DNA of 64,000 nucleotides from Aldehydirespirator sp965221215 (GCA_965221215.1 OZ244872.1:1860001-1924000); one strand, 5' to 3'. Positions 24,437-33,699 are shown, numbered from the stretch's first letter. Numbers and translations: made by a program. Notes: generated by a model from the sequence alone, not told the origin.

Positions 24437-25545
24437 TCTCCTTGACCAGCCGTCGCATAACGTCGCTGACATCGGGCACGGCCGGGCCGTCACCGTCGGT
24501 GTCTGCCCCCGATCCGCCGCCACCGCCGTCTCGCAGCCGGCCCGCGAAGCGCTCGGGATCGATCAGTGTCATGAAGGCCAGGAAGTCCTCGTTCTTGCCG
24601 TTGTGGGGCGTGGCCGTCAGCAGCAGCAGATGGCGGGTGCACTCCCGCAGCGTCTCCCCCAGCACGAACCGCTTGGTGCGTCGCAACTCGTCGCCGTAGC
24701 GGTGAGCCGACATCTTGTGGGCCTCGTCCACGATCACCAGATCCCAGTCCGAAGCCTGGACCTTGGCCATCAGCTCCTCAGAGCGCGACATCTGGTCCAC
24801 CCGGGCGATGAGCAGGTTCTTCTCAGTGAACGGGTTGCCGGTTCGAGAGGCTTCCACGGCTGCCCGCGACATCAGGTCGAAGGACAGGCCGAACTTCTCC
24901 CACAACTCGTCCTGCCACTGCTCCACCAAGCTCCCAGGCGCCACGATCAAACAGCGGGCCACATCGCCCCGCAGCACCAACTCACGGATCAACAACCCCG
25001 ACATGATCGTCTTGCCCGCACCCGGATCGTCGGCCAGCAGGAACCTCAACGGCCTCTGGGCAAGCAGCCGGTTGTAGACAGCGTCGATCTGATGCGGGTA
25101 GGGATCAATGTTGGACGTGTCCACCGCTGCGAACGGATCAGCGAGATGGGCCTGTCGCATGCGGCGGGCCTCCGACGCCAGACGGAACATCGCGCCGTCG
25201 GCATCGAAACTCCACCGCCGCTCGGACACCTCCGCCAGCCCGGCCAGGTCGTCGACCAAGATGATCCGGTCACCGAGACCCCCGTCAGCCGTCTTGTACG
25301 TGAGCGTGGCCGAGTTGGCGCCGTGCATCTCCACAGCAACCACCGTCACATCCGCGTCAGCCACCACCCCTGACAGCCGCATCCCCGCAGCAAGATCACC
25401 GAAGCCGAGCGTCACACCGCCGATCCCCCGCACTGAGTCCACCCATGCACCGCTGCCTGCTCCCGGCCGCCGAAACGGCGATTAGATCCGCCAGCAGGCT
25501 ACGCATCCCGTGTGACGCCGACGAGCGGGAACAGGCCCCGGACTG

Positions 25546-27837
25546 TCAGCCGGTCGCGGCGAGACCCCGGCACATGGCGTGGAGGCGCTCCGGGGTGACG
25601 GGCAGCGACGTCACCGCGCCGGGGCGGCCGAGGGCGTCGTCGATGGCGGCAGCCACCACCGCGCCGCAGGCGTTGGTGCCGCCCTCGCCCGCGCCCTTGA
25701 CACCAAGCGGGTTGAGCGGGCTGGGGGCGTCCTCCGACAGCAGGATCTCCAACTCGGGCATCTCGGCCGCGGTGGGCATCAGGTAGTCCATGAACGTGGT
25801 CGCCTGGGGCTGGCCGATCTCGTCGTAGCTGAAGTCCTCGAACAGCGCCCCACCGAAGCCCTGGGCCGCCCCGCCCACGATCTGGCCCTCCACCAGCATC
25901 GGGTTGATGGCCCGACCGACGTCGTAGGCGATCACGTAGCGCTCGAACGACAGGCGGCCCGTGTCGGGGTCGATCACGGCCACGCCGGCGTGCAGCCCGT
26001 AGGGGTAGTTCATGTGGCTGGTGGTGTACCACTCCTCGGCCACCAGCCCGGGCCGGCCCCTTGCGAGGGGCGATGCCGGGCCCAGGGCCGACGCGATCTC
26101 GCCCAGCGTGACGGCCTGGGCGGGCGAGCCGGCCACGCTCACCGCGCCGTCGGTGAGCACCAGGTCGTCTGCGCTGGCCTCGAGCATCTCGGCGGCCGCC
26201 TCTAGGGCCCGTCGTCGCAGCGCCACGCTGGCATCGTGGGTGGCGGTTCCGGCCATCACCGTGGCCCGGCTGGCGAAGGCGCCCATCCCGTAGGACATCT
26301 GATCGGTCTGGCCGTGGACCACCGAGATGCTGTGGAGGCCGACGCCGAGAATCTCCGAGCAGATCTGGGCCATCACCGTCTCGAAGCCCTGGCCCACCGA
26401 CGCCTCTCCGGTGGTGACGGTTACCCGGCCCGAGCCGTCGACCTCGATTCGGCTCCCCGCGAAGGGCCCGAGGCCGGATTTCTCCACGAAGAAGCCGAGT
26501 CCGAGCCCGGCCAGCTCGCCGGCCGCCCGCCGCTGCGCCAGCGACTCGGCCAGCGCCGGATAGTCGACGTGGTCCAACACCCGGTCGAGCATCGTCTCGT
26601 AGCGGCCCGAGTCGTATACCACCGGCGTGCCGAGGGCGTCGATGCCGCGCTCGAAGGGCATCTCGTCGGATCCGATCAGGTTGCGGCGCCGGACCTCGGC
26701 CCGGTCGATGCCCAGTTCGGCTGCAATGGCGTCCATGGCCCGCTCCCGCACGAACGTGCTCTCGTAGCGTCCCGGCGCCCGGTAGGTGCCCGCCGGAGTC
26801 TTGTTGGACAGCCTCACCCGGCCGGTGACGCGATAGTTCGGGATCCGGTACGGGCCGGGCAGCATGGCCGCGGCCAGCGTCGCCACCGTCGCCCCGTGGG
26901 TGCGGACATAGGCGCCCTGGTCGCTGACGAACTCCACGTCGAGGCCCTCGATCACTCCCCGGGCGTCGGTCGCCACCCGCAGCCGGTGCAGCTGATCGCG
27001 CGAATGGTTGGCCGCCACCAGATGCTCCTGACGGTCCTCGATCCACTTCACCGGCCGGCCGAGGCGCAGCGCGGCCAGCGCCACCAGCACGTCCTCGGGG
27101 TACAGCTCGCCCCGCACGCCGAACCCGCCGCCCACATGGGCCTCGCGCAGCACCACCCGCGACGGCGGCAGGCCCAGCATCTGTGCCAGGGCGTCGCGGT
27201 TCTGGAACGGGACCTTGGCCGCGCCCAGAAACTCGAGCGTCTGCGTGTCGCGGTGGTACACGGCCAACGCGCCCCGACACTCCAGGGGCACGCCGGTGTG
27301 GCGCCCCACCCGGAACTCGGCCGCCAGGGTGTGCTCGGCTCGGGCGAAGGCCGCGTCGAGGTCGCCGGTGGCCTCGGTGAAGACGTAGGCCTCGGTGTCG
27401 AGCCCTTTGTCGAAATCACCGAGCGGGCCGGCCGCGTCGAGCACCGGCGGCAGCTCCGCCACCTCCATCACCACCAGCTCGGCGCCGTCCTCGGCGGTGT
27501 ACGGGTCAGCTGCGAACACCGCGGCGACGGGCTCGCCCACGTAGCGCACCCGGCCCTGGGCCAGGATGGGCTGGCGGTAGGGCACCATCTGATCGACGCC
27601 CACCTGCCTGAAGTCGATGGGCGGCACGTCGGCCACGTCGGCGCCGGTCCAGACCGCGGCCACTCCCGGCACGGCCAGGGCCTCGGCGGCATCAATCGAG
27701 GTGATCGTGCCGTGGGCCGCGTGGGATCGCACGACGCGCATGTGGAGTTGGTGCGGCAGGTCGATGTCGGCCACGAACCGTCCCTCGCCCCGCAGCAGGG
27801 GCCGATCCTCAAGGCGGGGAACCGACTCACCGATCAC
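25546..27837 (-). CDS. Molybdenum hydroxylase large subunit (CoxL/XdhB family), first copy
   Basis: 763 residues from a GTG; full family length. The N-terminus VPRLEDRPLLRGEGRFVADI starts the hammerhead domain. GGGFGVRGELYPED and GTYRAPGRYESTF belong to the molybdopterin-binding region, and NPLGVKGAGEGG carries the catalytic Glu near the C-terminus. The TYRAPGR loop is unlike the Cys-containing loop of true aerobic CO dehydrogenase, so this is a form II-like hydroxylase of unknown substrate. It is the last gene of a six-gene operon, about 35 bp after coxS. The adjacent amidohydrolase family across the island suggests an N-heterocycle; this is inference. Confidence 0.9.
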   Translation of the reverse strand: MIGESVPRLEDRPLLRGEGRFVADIDLPHQLHMRVVRSHAAHGTITSIDAAEALAVPGVAAVWTGADVADVPPIDFRQVGVDQMVPYRQPILAQGRVRYVGEPVAAVFAADPYTAEDGAELVVMEVAELPPVLDAAGPLGDFDKGLDTEAYVFTEATGDLDAAFARAEHTLAAEFRVGRHTGVPLECRGALAVYHRDTQTLEFLGAAKVPFQNRDALAQMLGLPPSRVVLREAHVGGGFGVRGELYPEDVLVALAALRLGRPVKWIEDRQEHLVAANHSRDQLHRLRVATDARGVIEGLDVEFVSDQGAYVRTHGATVATLAAAMLPGPYRIPNYRVTGRVRLSNKTPAGTYRAPGRYESTFVRERAMDAIAAELGIDRAEVRRRNLIGSDEMPFERGIDALGTPVVYDSGRYETMLDRVLDHVDYPALAESLAQRRAAGELAGLGLGFFVEKSGLGPFAGSRIEVDGSGRVTVTTGEASVGQGFETVMAQICSEILGVGLHSISVVHGQTDQMSYGMGAFASRATVMAGTATHDASVALRRRALEAAAEMLEASADDLVLTDGAVSVAGSPAQAVTLGEIASALGPASPLARGRPGLVAEEWYTTSHMNYPYGLHAGVAVIDPDTGRLSFERYVIAYDVGRAINPMLVEGQIVGGAAQGFGGALFEDFSYDEIGQPQATTFMDYLMPTAAEMPELEILLSEDAPSPLNPLGVKGAGEGGTNACGAVVAAAIDDALGRPGAVTSLPVTPERLHAMCRGLAATG

Positions 27838-27871
27838 GACAATCCTGTGCTTCGAGCCGAGCGAGTTCCGA

Positions 27872-28351
27872 TCACGGCCGCATCTGGTCGCGGGCCGCGT
27901 GCACCGAGGTGATGATGTTCTGGTAGCCGGTGCAGCGGCACAGGTTCGAGGCCAGCACCTCGCGCAGCTCTTCGTCGCCTATGTCGGGGCAGGATTCGAG
28001 CACCGAAGTGGCCAGCATCAGGAACCCGGGGGTGCAGAAGCCGCACTGCAGCCCGTGGTGCTCCCAGAAGGCCTGCTGGATGGGATGGAGGCGGTCGCCG
28101 TCGGCGAGGCCCTCCACGGTGCGGATCTCGACGCCGGGGCACTGCACCGCGAACATCAGGCACGACCGCACCGGCTCGTCGTCGACCAACACGGTGCAGG
28201 CACCGCACACGCCGTGCTCGCAGCCGAGATGGGTTCCGGTCAGCCCGCAGTCCTCGCGCAAGGTGTCGGCCAGGGTCTTGCGCGGCTCCACCGCCACCTG
28301 CCGCTGCTCACCGTTCACGGTGAGGGTCAAATCGACACGCTCAGCGTTCAT
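27872..28351 (-). CDS. Molybdenum hydroxylase [2Fe-2S] subunit (CoxS family)
   Basis: 159 residues. The N-terminal plant-type ferredoxin domain has LGCEHGVCGACTV and a third-Cys segment VRSCLMFAVQ. The C-terminal helical domain has LQCGFCTPGF and LCRCTGYQNI, giving two [2Fe-2S] clusters. It passes electrons from the Mo centre to FAD. It lies 3 bp after one large subunit and before a second, so a single iron-sulfur subunit probably serves both. Confidence 0.95.
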   Translation of the reverse strand: MNAERVDLTLTVNGEQRQVAVEPRKTLADTLREDCGLTGTHLGCEHGVCGACTVLVDDEPVRSCLMFAVQCPGVEIRTVEGLADGDRLHPIQQAFWEHHGLQCGFCTPGFLMLATSVLESCPDIGDEELREVLASNLCRCTGYQNIITSVHAARDQMRP

Positions 28352-28354
28352 GTT

Positions 28355-30715
28355 TCAGCCTCCTGTGGCCACGGTCTCGGCCACCGTTGCGGGCACGGCT
28401 TGGCGGATCAGCTCACGCACCCGCGACGGCGTGGCCGGCATCTCGTTCACCTCGATCCCCAGCGGCACCAGCGCGTCCGAGATGGCGTTCAGCACTGCGG
28501 CGGGGGCGCCGATGGCACCGCCCTCGCCCACGCCCTTGGCCCCGGTGATCGAAGCGTCGGTGACGGTCTGGATGTGAGTCACCTCGATGTCGGGAATCTC
28601 GCACGCGGTCGGCGGCAGGAAGTCCATCAGTGAGGCGGTCAACAGGTTGCCGTCGCCGTCCACCACCAACTCCTCGTAGAGGGCGTTGGCGATCCCCTGG
28701 GTGACACCGCCGTGGATCTGCCCCTCCACGATCATGGGGTTGACCTCCACCCCGGCGTCGGCGATCACCACGAAACGCTCCAGGCACACCGCGCCGGTGT
28801 CGGGATCCACCTCGACCAGCGCGGCGTGGCAGGCGTTGGAGAAGGTGCCGGCCGGGTCGTAGGTGGCCGACACCGCTAGTCCGGGCTCCATGTCGCCGGG
28901 CAGGCGGTGGCTGCTGTGATGGGCCAGACGGGCGATCTCGGGCAGGGCCATGCCGATGCTGGTGCCCGCCACGGTGGCCGATCCCTGCTGTAGGCGAATG
29001 TCTTCGGGGCTGGCCTCAAGATGGTGGGCCGCGATCGCCTTGAGCCGCTCGGCCAGACGCTGCCCGGCCAGCTTGGCCGCCCCGCCCGCGATGACCATCG
29101 ACCGGCTGGCGAAGGTGCCCCACCCGTAGGGGGTGGCGTCGGTGTCGCCGTGGACCACCGCCACCTGCCGGGGCTCGACGCCGAGCTCGTCGGCCAGAAG
29201 CTGTGACAGGGCGGTGGCCAGTCCCTGGCCGTGGGGAGAGGCGCCGATGCGGGCGGTTACGTCGCCGGACGGGTTCATCTCGAGCTGCACCGTCTCGTAG
29301 CCGGGGGTGATCTCCATGGCCCGGGCCGCGAAGGCGGGGGTGCCGTAGCCGGTGCGCTCACCGAACACCGAGAACCCGATCCCGAGGTAGCGGCCCTCGG
29401 CGGTGGCCTGCTGCTGGCGGCGGCGGAATCCTTCGAGGTCGACCGCCTCGACGGCCGCTTCGAGGGTCTGTGTGTAGGAGCCGGGATCAACCGGGAGACC
29501 GGTGGGCATCGCGTAGGGGAACTCGGTGACCAGGTTGGCCCGGCGGACCTCGACAGAATCGAGGCCGAGCCGGCGGGCGGCGGTGTCGATGAGGCGCTCC
29601 ATGGCCAGGGTCAGCACCGGGCGCGACACGCCCCGGTAGGGGGCGATGGGGCACAGGTTGGTGGTCACCGCCCGGGAGCGCACCCGGTACTGCGACAGCC
29701 GGTACGGGCCGGGGAGCTCGGCCAGGGCCATGAGGGGCTCCACGCCGAAGGTGACCGGATAGTTGCTGTAGGCCCCGATGTTGCACACGATGTCGGCGTC
29801 GAGGCCGAGCAGGGCGCCGCCGCTGGTGAAGGCGCCGGCAAGCCGGTAGCTGTGGTCTCGGCTGTGCCACGAGGCCAGCAGGTTCTCGGATCGGTCCTCG
29901 ATCCAGGCGATGGTCGTGTTGAGCAGGCGGGCGGCGGCCACCAGCGCCACGTACTCGCGGGGCACGCACATCTTCTGCCCGAAGGCCCCTCCCACCTCGG
30001 GAGTCACCACTCGAAGCTCGGCCTCGGGGACATTCAGGACGTCGGCCAGCGCGGTGCGCAGCATGTGGGGCATCTGGTTGGCGGCGGTGAGCGTGGTGCG
30101 GCCGGTGCCGGGGTCGTGGGCCGCCAGCGCGCCCCGAGCCTCGATGGGCAGCGCGTTCTGCCGGTGGGCCCGGATCTCGATCTCGACGATCTCGTCGGCC
30201 GCCTCGAAAGCCGCTTCGATGTCGTCGGTGGCGAAGCGGGCGTCGAGCACCACGTTGTTGCCCATCGGCATGTCGAGGCCGTCGTGGACTGCGGGCGCGG
30301 CCGGGTCGGTGGCCGCCGCCGCGTCGAGCACCGGGCGGGTCGCCTCGATGTCGACGATCACCTGCTCGGCCAGGTCCTCGGCCTCGGCCCGCGAGCCGGC
30401 CACCACCAGGGCCACCGGCTCGCCCTGATGGCGCACCGCGTCCGACGCCAGCACCGGCGTCTCCAACGGCACGAAGTCGGGCCGGTCGAGCCGGGCGCAG
30501 ATGGTCCCGATCCCCGAGAAGCTGGCCGCGGTAAACACCGGGGCACCGGCCGGGGCCTCGATCGAGCGGATCGTTCCCGCCGGAACCGGGCTGCGCACGA
30601 AGGCGGCATGGCGGGCGCCGGTGTGATTGTCGGCCACATCGGCCACGAACCGGCCCAGTCCCCGCACCAGAGCCGGGTCCTCGAACCGTCGAATCGACCG
30701 GCCCGTCCAGCTCAC
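28355..30715 (-). CDS. Molybdenum hydroxylase large subunit (CoxL/XdhB family), second copy
   Basis: 786 residues from a GTG that overlaps the CoxM stop by 4 bp (GTGA). The start reads VSWTGRSIRRFEDPALVRGL. A longer frame upstream to 31033 merely overlaps coxM. Motifs: GGAFGQKMCVPREYVALVAA, the loop APYRGVSRPVLT, and ITGAKGVGEGG with the catalytic-type Glu. It is clearly diverged from the copy at 25546, so they are not a recent duplication. It probably forms an L2M2S2-type enzyme with the neighbouring subunits. Confidence 0.9.
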   Translation of the reverse strand: MSWTGRSIRRFEDPALVRGLGRFVADVADNHTGARHAAFVRSPVPAGTIRSIEAPAGAPVFTAASFSGIGTICARLDRPDFVPLETPVLASDAVRHQGEPVALVVAGSRAEAEDLAEQVIVDIEATRPVLDAAAATDPAAPAVHDGLDMPMGNNVVLDARFATDDIEAAFEAADEIVEIEIRAHRQNALPIEARGALAAHDPGTGRTTLTAANQMPHMLRTALADVLNVPEAELRVVTPEVGGAFGQKMCVPREYVALVAAARLLNTTIAWIEDRSENLLASWHSRDHSYRLAGAFTSGGALLGLDADIVCNIGAYSNYPVTFGVEPLMALAELPGPYRLSQYRVRSRAVTTNLCPIAPYRGVSRPVLTLAMERLIDTAARRLGLDSVEVRRANLVTEFPYAMPTGLPVDPGSYTQTLEAAVEAVDLEGFRRRQQQATAEGRYLGIGFSVFGERTGYGTPAFAARAMEITPGYETVQLEMNPSGDVTARIGASPHGQGLATALSQLLADELGVEPRQVAVVHGDTDATPYGWGTFASRSMVIAGGAAKLAGQRLAERLKAIAAHHLEASPEDIRLQQGSATVAGTSIGMALPEIARLAHHSSHRLPGDMEPGLAVSATYDPAGTFSNACHAALVEVDPDTGAVCLERFVVIADAGVEVNPMIVEGQIHGGVTQGIANALYEELVVDGDGNLLTASLMDFLPPTACEIPDIEVTHIQTVTDASITGAKGVGEGGAIGAPAAVLNAISDALVPLGIEVNEMPATPSRVRELIRQAVPATVAETVATGG

Positions 30716-31572
30716 GCCAAGGCCTGGCTCAGCGCTCGGGTGACCATGGTTCGCACCAGATCTCTGCGATAGTCGGCCGAACCGTGGATGTCGCCGGTGG
30801 GGTCGACCTCCTCGGCTGCCGCGGCCGCGGCCGCTGCCACCGACTCCGGCGTGGCCGCACGGCCGCTGAGGGCAGCCTCGGCGTGGGTCGCCCGCACCGG
30901 TCCTCCGGCCACGCCGCCCAGCACGATCCGGGCACCGGCGACCGAGTCGCCGTCGCGCTCCACCGCGGCGACGGCCAAGACGATGGCGAAGTCGCCCCAG
31001 CGGCGGGCGAACTCGGCCATGCCGACGCCCCACGAGTCGCCGAGCCTCGGCAGCCGAGCCCCGACCAGCAGTTCGTCGGGCGCCAGGCAGGTGGTGAAGG
31101 CCATCTGCTCGAAGAAGTCGCCTGCGCCCACCGCTCGGTCGCCGTCGGCGCTGCGGCAGTGCATCTCAGCGTCGAGGGCGCAGGCCAGTGCACACCATTC
31201 GGCCGCCGGGTCGGCGTGGGCGAGGCTTCCGCCGAAAGTGCCGCGCACCCGGATCGGGTAGTGGCCCACCCAGCGGCCGGTGCGGGCCAGCAGCACACCC
31301 AGGGGCCCGGGGATCGTGTTGTGTTCCAGATCCAGGTGGCGCACCCGGGCCCCGACGGTCACACCGCCGGGGTCGTCCAGTTCGATGCGGTCCAGTCCGG
31401 GCACCCGGGCGATGTCGACCAGCACCGCGGGTCGGGCCAGCCGGAAGTTCATGGCCGGCACGAGGCTCTGACCGCCGGCCAGCACCTTGGCTTCATCCTG
31501 ATGCTCGCGCAGCAGGCTGAGGGCCTCGTCCAGTGTTTGGGGCGCGTGATAGTCGAAGGCGGCGGGCTTCAC
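30712..31572 (-). CDS. Molybdenum hydroxylase FAD-binding subunit (CoxM family)
   Basis: 286 residues. The family FAD-binding signature is near the N-terminus (KVLAGGQSLVPAMNFRLARP), with a second FAD-contact region in GTFGGSLAHADPAAEW. It takes electrons from the CoxS subunit and passes them to an acceptor. It is coupled by GTGA overlap to the large subunit downstream and sits 12 bp after a cupin gene. Confidence 0.93.
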   Translation of the reverse strand: MKPAAFDYHAPQTLDEALSLLREHQDEAKVLAGGQSLVPAMNFRLARPAVLVDIARVPGLDRIELDDPGGVTVGARVRHLDLEHNTIPGPLGVLLARTGRWVGHYPIRVRGTFGGSLAHADPAAEWCALACALDAEMHCRSADGDRAVGAGDFFEQMAFTTCLAPDELLVGARLPRLGDSWGVGMAEFARRWGDFAIVLAVAAVERDGDSVAGARIVLGGVAGGPVRATHAEAALSGRAATPESVAAAAAAAAEEVDPTGDIHGSADYRRDLVRTMVTRALSQALA

Positions 31573-31584
31573 GGCGGCGGCGGG

Positions 31585-31959
31585 TCAGGCGAACCCGAGG
31601 AAGCGCAGCAGGTTCCAGTCGGGCGGGCAGGGGCCGCCGATGCTGACGATCCGCTCGCCCCGGTCGGCCATGACCGCGTGCTCCACTCCGGCGGGCACAT
31701 GGATGACCTGGCCGGCCTCGAACTCGAGCCGGGCGTCGTTGGTGAGGTCGCTCACCGTGCCCCGGCCCTCGAGGCAGAAGATGGTGTCCTCGGATTCGTC
31801 GTGGGTGTGGGGGACGTTCTCCTCGCCCGGCTCGAGCACGACGTAGTTCATGTTGGCCGTCTCGGCGCCCACCCCGGGCCACACCACGAACCGGGCGTCG
31901 CTGGAGATGATGGGCGCATACAGGCTGGGCTCGTCGCGGTGGAACACACGAATAGCCAA
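31585..31959 (-). CDS. Cupin-domain protein (first of tandem pair in operon order 2)
   Basis: 124 residues from a TTG (AIRVFHRDEP...). Single cupin barrel with metal-binding motif 1 PHTHDESEDTIFCLEG and motif 2 HVPAGVEHAV. It shares the C-terminal IGGPCPPD with its upstream neighbour, so they are paralogues. The role is unknown; in catabolic clusters small cupins act as isomerases, dioxygenases or ligand sensors. It lies 3 bp after the preceding cupin gene and before coxM. Confidence 0.8.
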   Translation of the reverse strand: MAIRVFHRDEPSLYAPIISSDARFVVWPGVGAETANMNYVVLEPGEENVPHTHDESEDTIFCLEGRGTVSDLTNDARLEFEAGQVIHVPAGVEHAVMADRGERIVSIGGPCPPDWNLLRFLGFA

Positions 31960-31962
31960 GGG

Positions 31963-32337
31963 TCAGCCCTCCAGATGCTCGTACAGGGCCGGGTCGGGCG
32001 GGCAGGGACCACCGATCAGGAGGGCGCCGCCATCTCCGGCCTCGATCCGGTAGGTGGTGCCTGCGTCGATGTGAAGCATTGCCCCCACCCCGATCGCGAA
32101 GCTCTCGCCGCCGTCGGGATCATCCGCGGTCGCCGATCCTTCGCACAGGTGATACACGGCATCCGACGGATGCTTGAGAATGCTGGTCCGCCCGCCGCCG
32201 TCGAGGCGGAGCAGGTGCATAGACCGGTGCACGGCCCCGACCCCGGGCCAGACCACGGCTCGGGCCTGTCCCCCCCGCTCAACGATGGGCAACTCGGGAC
32301 AAGCCTCGCCGCTGTCCAAAACCCGCACTGCGTCCAC
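31963..32337 (-). CDS. Cupin-domain protein, degenerate metal site
   Basis: 124 residues from a GTG; first gene of the molybdenum hydroxylase operon. The shared WPGVGA and LIGGPCPPD segments show homology with the next gene. The metal motif is weaker: motif 1 reads LKHPSDAVYHLCEG and motif 2 HIDAGTTYRI, lacking one or more histidines. It may bind a ligand without catalysis. The operon promoter should lie in 32338-32480, but I could not define it. Confidence 0.7.
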   Translation of the reverse strand: MDAVRVLDSGEACPELPIVERGGQARAVVWPGVGAVHRSMHLLRLDGGGRTSILKHPSDAVYHLCEGSATADDPDGGESFAIGVGAMLHIDAGTTYRIEAGDGGALLIGGPCPPDPALYEHLEG

Positions 32338-32485
32338 AACCGAACGTTAGAGGCCAGGCAAGCAGGCAGGCGAATCCGGTTCGTGCCGGCGTGGCCGTGT
32401 CCCGAGCCGACCGGTGAGTCATTTGATCCGACAGGGTGGCGACGGACGCTACCGGCACGGGAGGGCAGTGGTGTATCGTTGGTGT

Positions 32486-32695
32486 ATGGCTAGAACCAAC
32501 ATCGACATCGACGAAGCGGCATGCGCGTCGGTGATGAACAGATACGGGCTGCGCACGAAGCGCGAAGCCGTCAACCTGGCATTGCGAGCTGTCGCTGCTA
32601 AGCCCATGAGCCTTGAGGAGGCCCTGGAGATGCAGGGCACGGGCTGGGAGGGAGACCTCGACGAGATACGCGCCCGCCGGCACGAATGGACCTGA
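32486..32695 (+). CDS. vapB: VapB-type antitoxin
   Basis: 69 residues starting MARTNIDIDEAACASVMNRY, the ribbon-helix-helix style N-terminus of the VapB family, followed by the toxin-binding tail (LEMQGTGWEGDLDEIRARRH). Its 3' end overlaps the vapC start by 10 bp. Two GGTGTAT boxes (32470-32476 and 32481-32487), the second overlapping the ATG, may be the autoregulatory operator. It is separate from the broken pair at 11805. Confidence 0.88.
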   Translation: MARTNIDIDEAACASVMNRYGLRTKREAVNLALRAVAAKPMSLEEALEMQGTGWEGDLDEIRARRHEWT

Positions 32696-33087
32696 TTCTC
32701 GTCGACACATCAGCCTGGGTGGAGTATCTCCGAGGCACCGACAGCCCGGCTCACGTCGCAACACGAACGGCACTGCTCGGCGATGCCCTCGCCACCTGCG
32801 ATGCGGTTCGAATGGAGCTGCTCGCCGGTGCCCGCAGCGAGCGACACGCCCGCGACTTGAACTCACTGCTGGCGCGCGCTGTCAGCCTCGACACGGCCGC
32901 GACCGACTACGAGTTCGCCGCCTCGATCTACCGGCAGTGCCGCCGAGGCGGCGAAACTCCCCGGTCGTTGATCGACTGCCTGATCGCGGCGGTCGCTATC
33001 CGAACCGGCACACCCGTGCTGCACACCGACCGAGACTTCGACATGATCGCACGGCACAGCCCCCTCGGAACCGTCGCCAACCGCTGA
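32686..33087 (+). CDS. vapC: VapC-type PIN-domain toxin
   Basis: 133 residues. PIN residues: D7 in ILVDTSAWVEYL, the Glu in VRMELLAGAR, Asp in SLIDCLIAAVAI and Asp in HTDRDFDMIA. VapC toxins are ribonucleases neutralised by VapB. The pair is complete and translationally coupled by overlap, so this module looks functional, unlike the one at 13529. Confidence 0.9.
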   Translation: MDLILVDTSAWVEYLRGTDSPAHVATRTALLGDALATCDAVRMELLAGARSERHARDLNSLLARAVSLDTAATDYEFAASIYRQCRRGGETPRSLIDCLIAAVAIRTGTPVLHTDRDFDMIARHSPLGTVANR

Positions 33088-33094
33088 CCTCGGG

Positions 33095-33283
33095 CTACTC
33101 GAGTCTCAGTGCTCGGGTCGGGCAGGCCTCCACCGCCAGTTCAGCGTCCTCGGCCAGTTCGGTGCCGGGCTCGTCGACGAGGACGTGGCAAAGCATGTCG
33201 TCTCGCACCTCGAACACGTCGGGCGCGAGCATCTCGCAGTTCCCGCTGCCGATGCACTTGTCCGCCTCAAGCAAGATCCTCAT
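33095..33283 (-). CDS. Small [3Fe-4S]-type ferredoxin
   Basis: 62 residues. The pattern C10-x5-C16 ... C54-P (KCIGSGNCEMLAP; VEACPTRAL) is that of the 3Fe-4S ferredoxins that feed cytochrome P450s and some oxygenases in actinobacteria. It is convergent with vapC (7 bp between stops). No P450 is in the window, so its partner is unknown; the Rieske oxygenase at 662 is one candidate. Confidence 0.88.
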   Translation of the reverse strand: MRILLEADKCIGSGNCEMLAPDVFEVRDDMLCHVLVDEPGTELAEDAELAVEACPTRALRLE

Positions 33284-33505
33284 CCGCCCCCACCTCCGGC
33301 AACCGCAAGAACGTTAGCTCTCTCGTGACCAACCCGACCGTGGGACCGACCAGTGCCGGGCACCTCAGACAGCGGCATTCCGGGCTGCGGTGCGGTAGGC
33401 CGCCAACTCGTCTGAATCAAGTTCTTCCGGTGGAGCGAGGTGGTAGTGGTGCTCACGGGCAATGGTGGCCCACCGTCGAAACTGTGCCGCGACCGCGGCC
33501 TGGCC
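33284..33505. other. Gap with a possible short minus-strand remnant
   Basis: There is no convincing complete gene here. On the minus strand about 63 codons end at 33365 (QFRRWATIAREHHYHLAPPE, then ELDSDELAAYRTAARN) and look protein-like. They could be a gene tail cut by the integrase remnant, but the upstream end runs into that remnant, so I do not call it. Confidence 0.3.
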
Positions 33506-33592
33506 ATGACACCACACGGCCTGCGATCCTCGTTCCGCAGCTGGTGCGCCGAGCAAGGCATCAACCGCGAAGTTGAACCTTCCCGGAAGTAA
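33506..33592 (+). pseudogene. Tyrosine recombinase (phage-type integrase) remnant
   Basis: Twenty-eight codons starting MTPHGLRSSFRSWCAEQG, then INREV, match the conserved H-x-x-R box II region of P4/lambda-like integrases (typically TPHGLR.TFR.W..E). The frame ends a few residues later, and no rest of the enzyme is present. It marks a past integration event just upstream of an accessory gene pair. Confidence 0.6.
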
Positions 33593-33699
33593 TGCAGGCT
33601 CTTGTTGTGAGTCTCAGCTTGGCGGTCAGCGCGCGGCTCAAGCGCCAACCCGGACTCCCCGAGAACACGAGAGTGAAACGATCCGCGTAGCATCTCATC

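Larger units (their letters stand above)
20350..25442 (-). pseudogene. SNF2-like defence helicase with DUF3883-type C-terminus, split by IS256
   Basis: The N-terminal part (25442-24437, GTG start) holds Walker A DDPGAGKT (138-145), DEAH (239-242) and motif III LLTATPHNG. The C-terminal part (22993-20350) holds helicase domain 2 (VLVATDAAGEGVNL, EQRFGRVHRIGQ), coiled regions and a final GYDVLSIDPATGACYFIEVK segment typical of DUF3883. Deleting the IS and one 8-bp target duplication gives 3642 bp, a continuous 1213-residue protein, with the junction reading RRLVKENLRTFEGKRLF. The insertion falls near residue 335, between the two RecA-like lobes, so activity should be lost. Such helicases accompany DUF499/DUF1156 proteins and resemble DISARM-type helicases. 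Confidence 0.92.

Noticed and set aside
26236..27912. 558-codon plus-strand frame opposite the molybdenum hydroxylase large subunit
   Set aside because: No motifs and shadow composition; the minus-strand gene has full family signatures.
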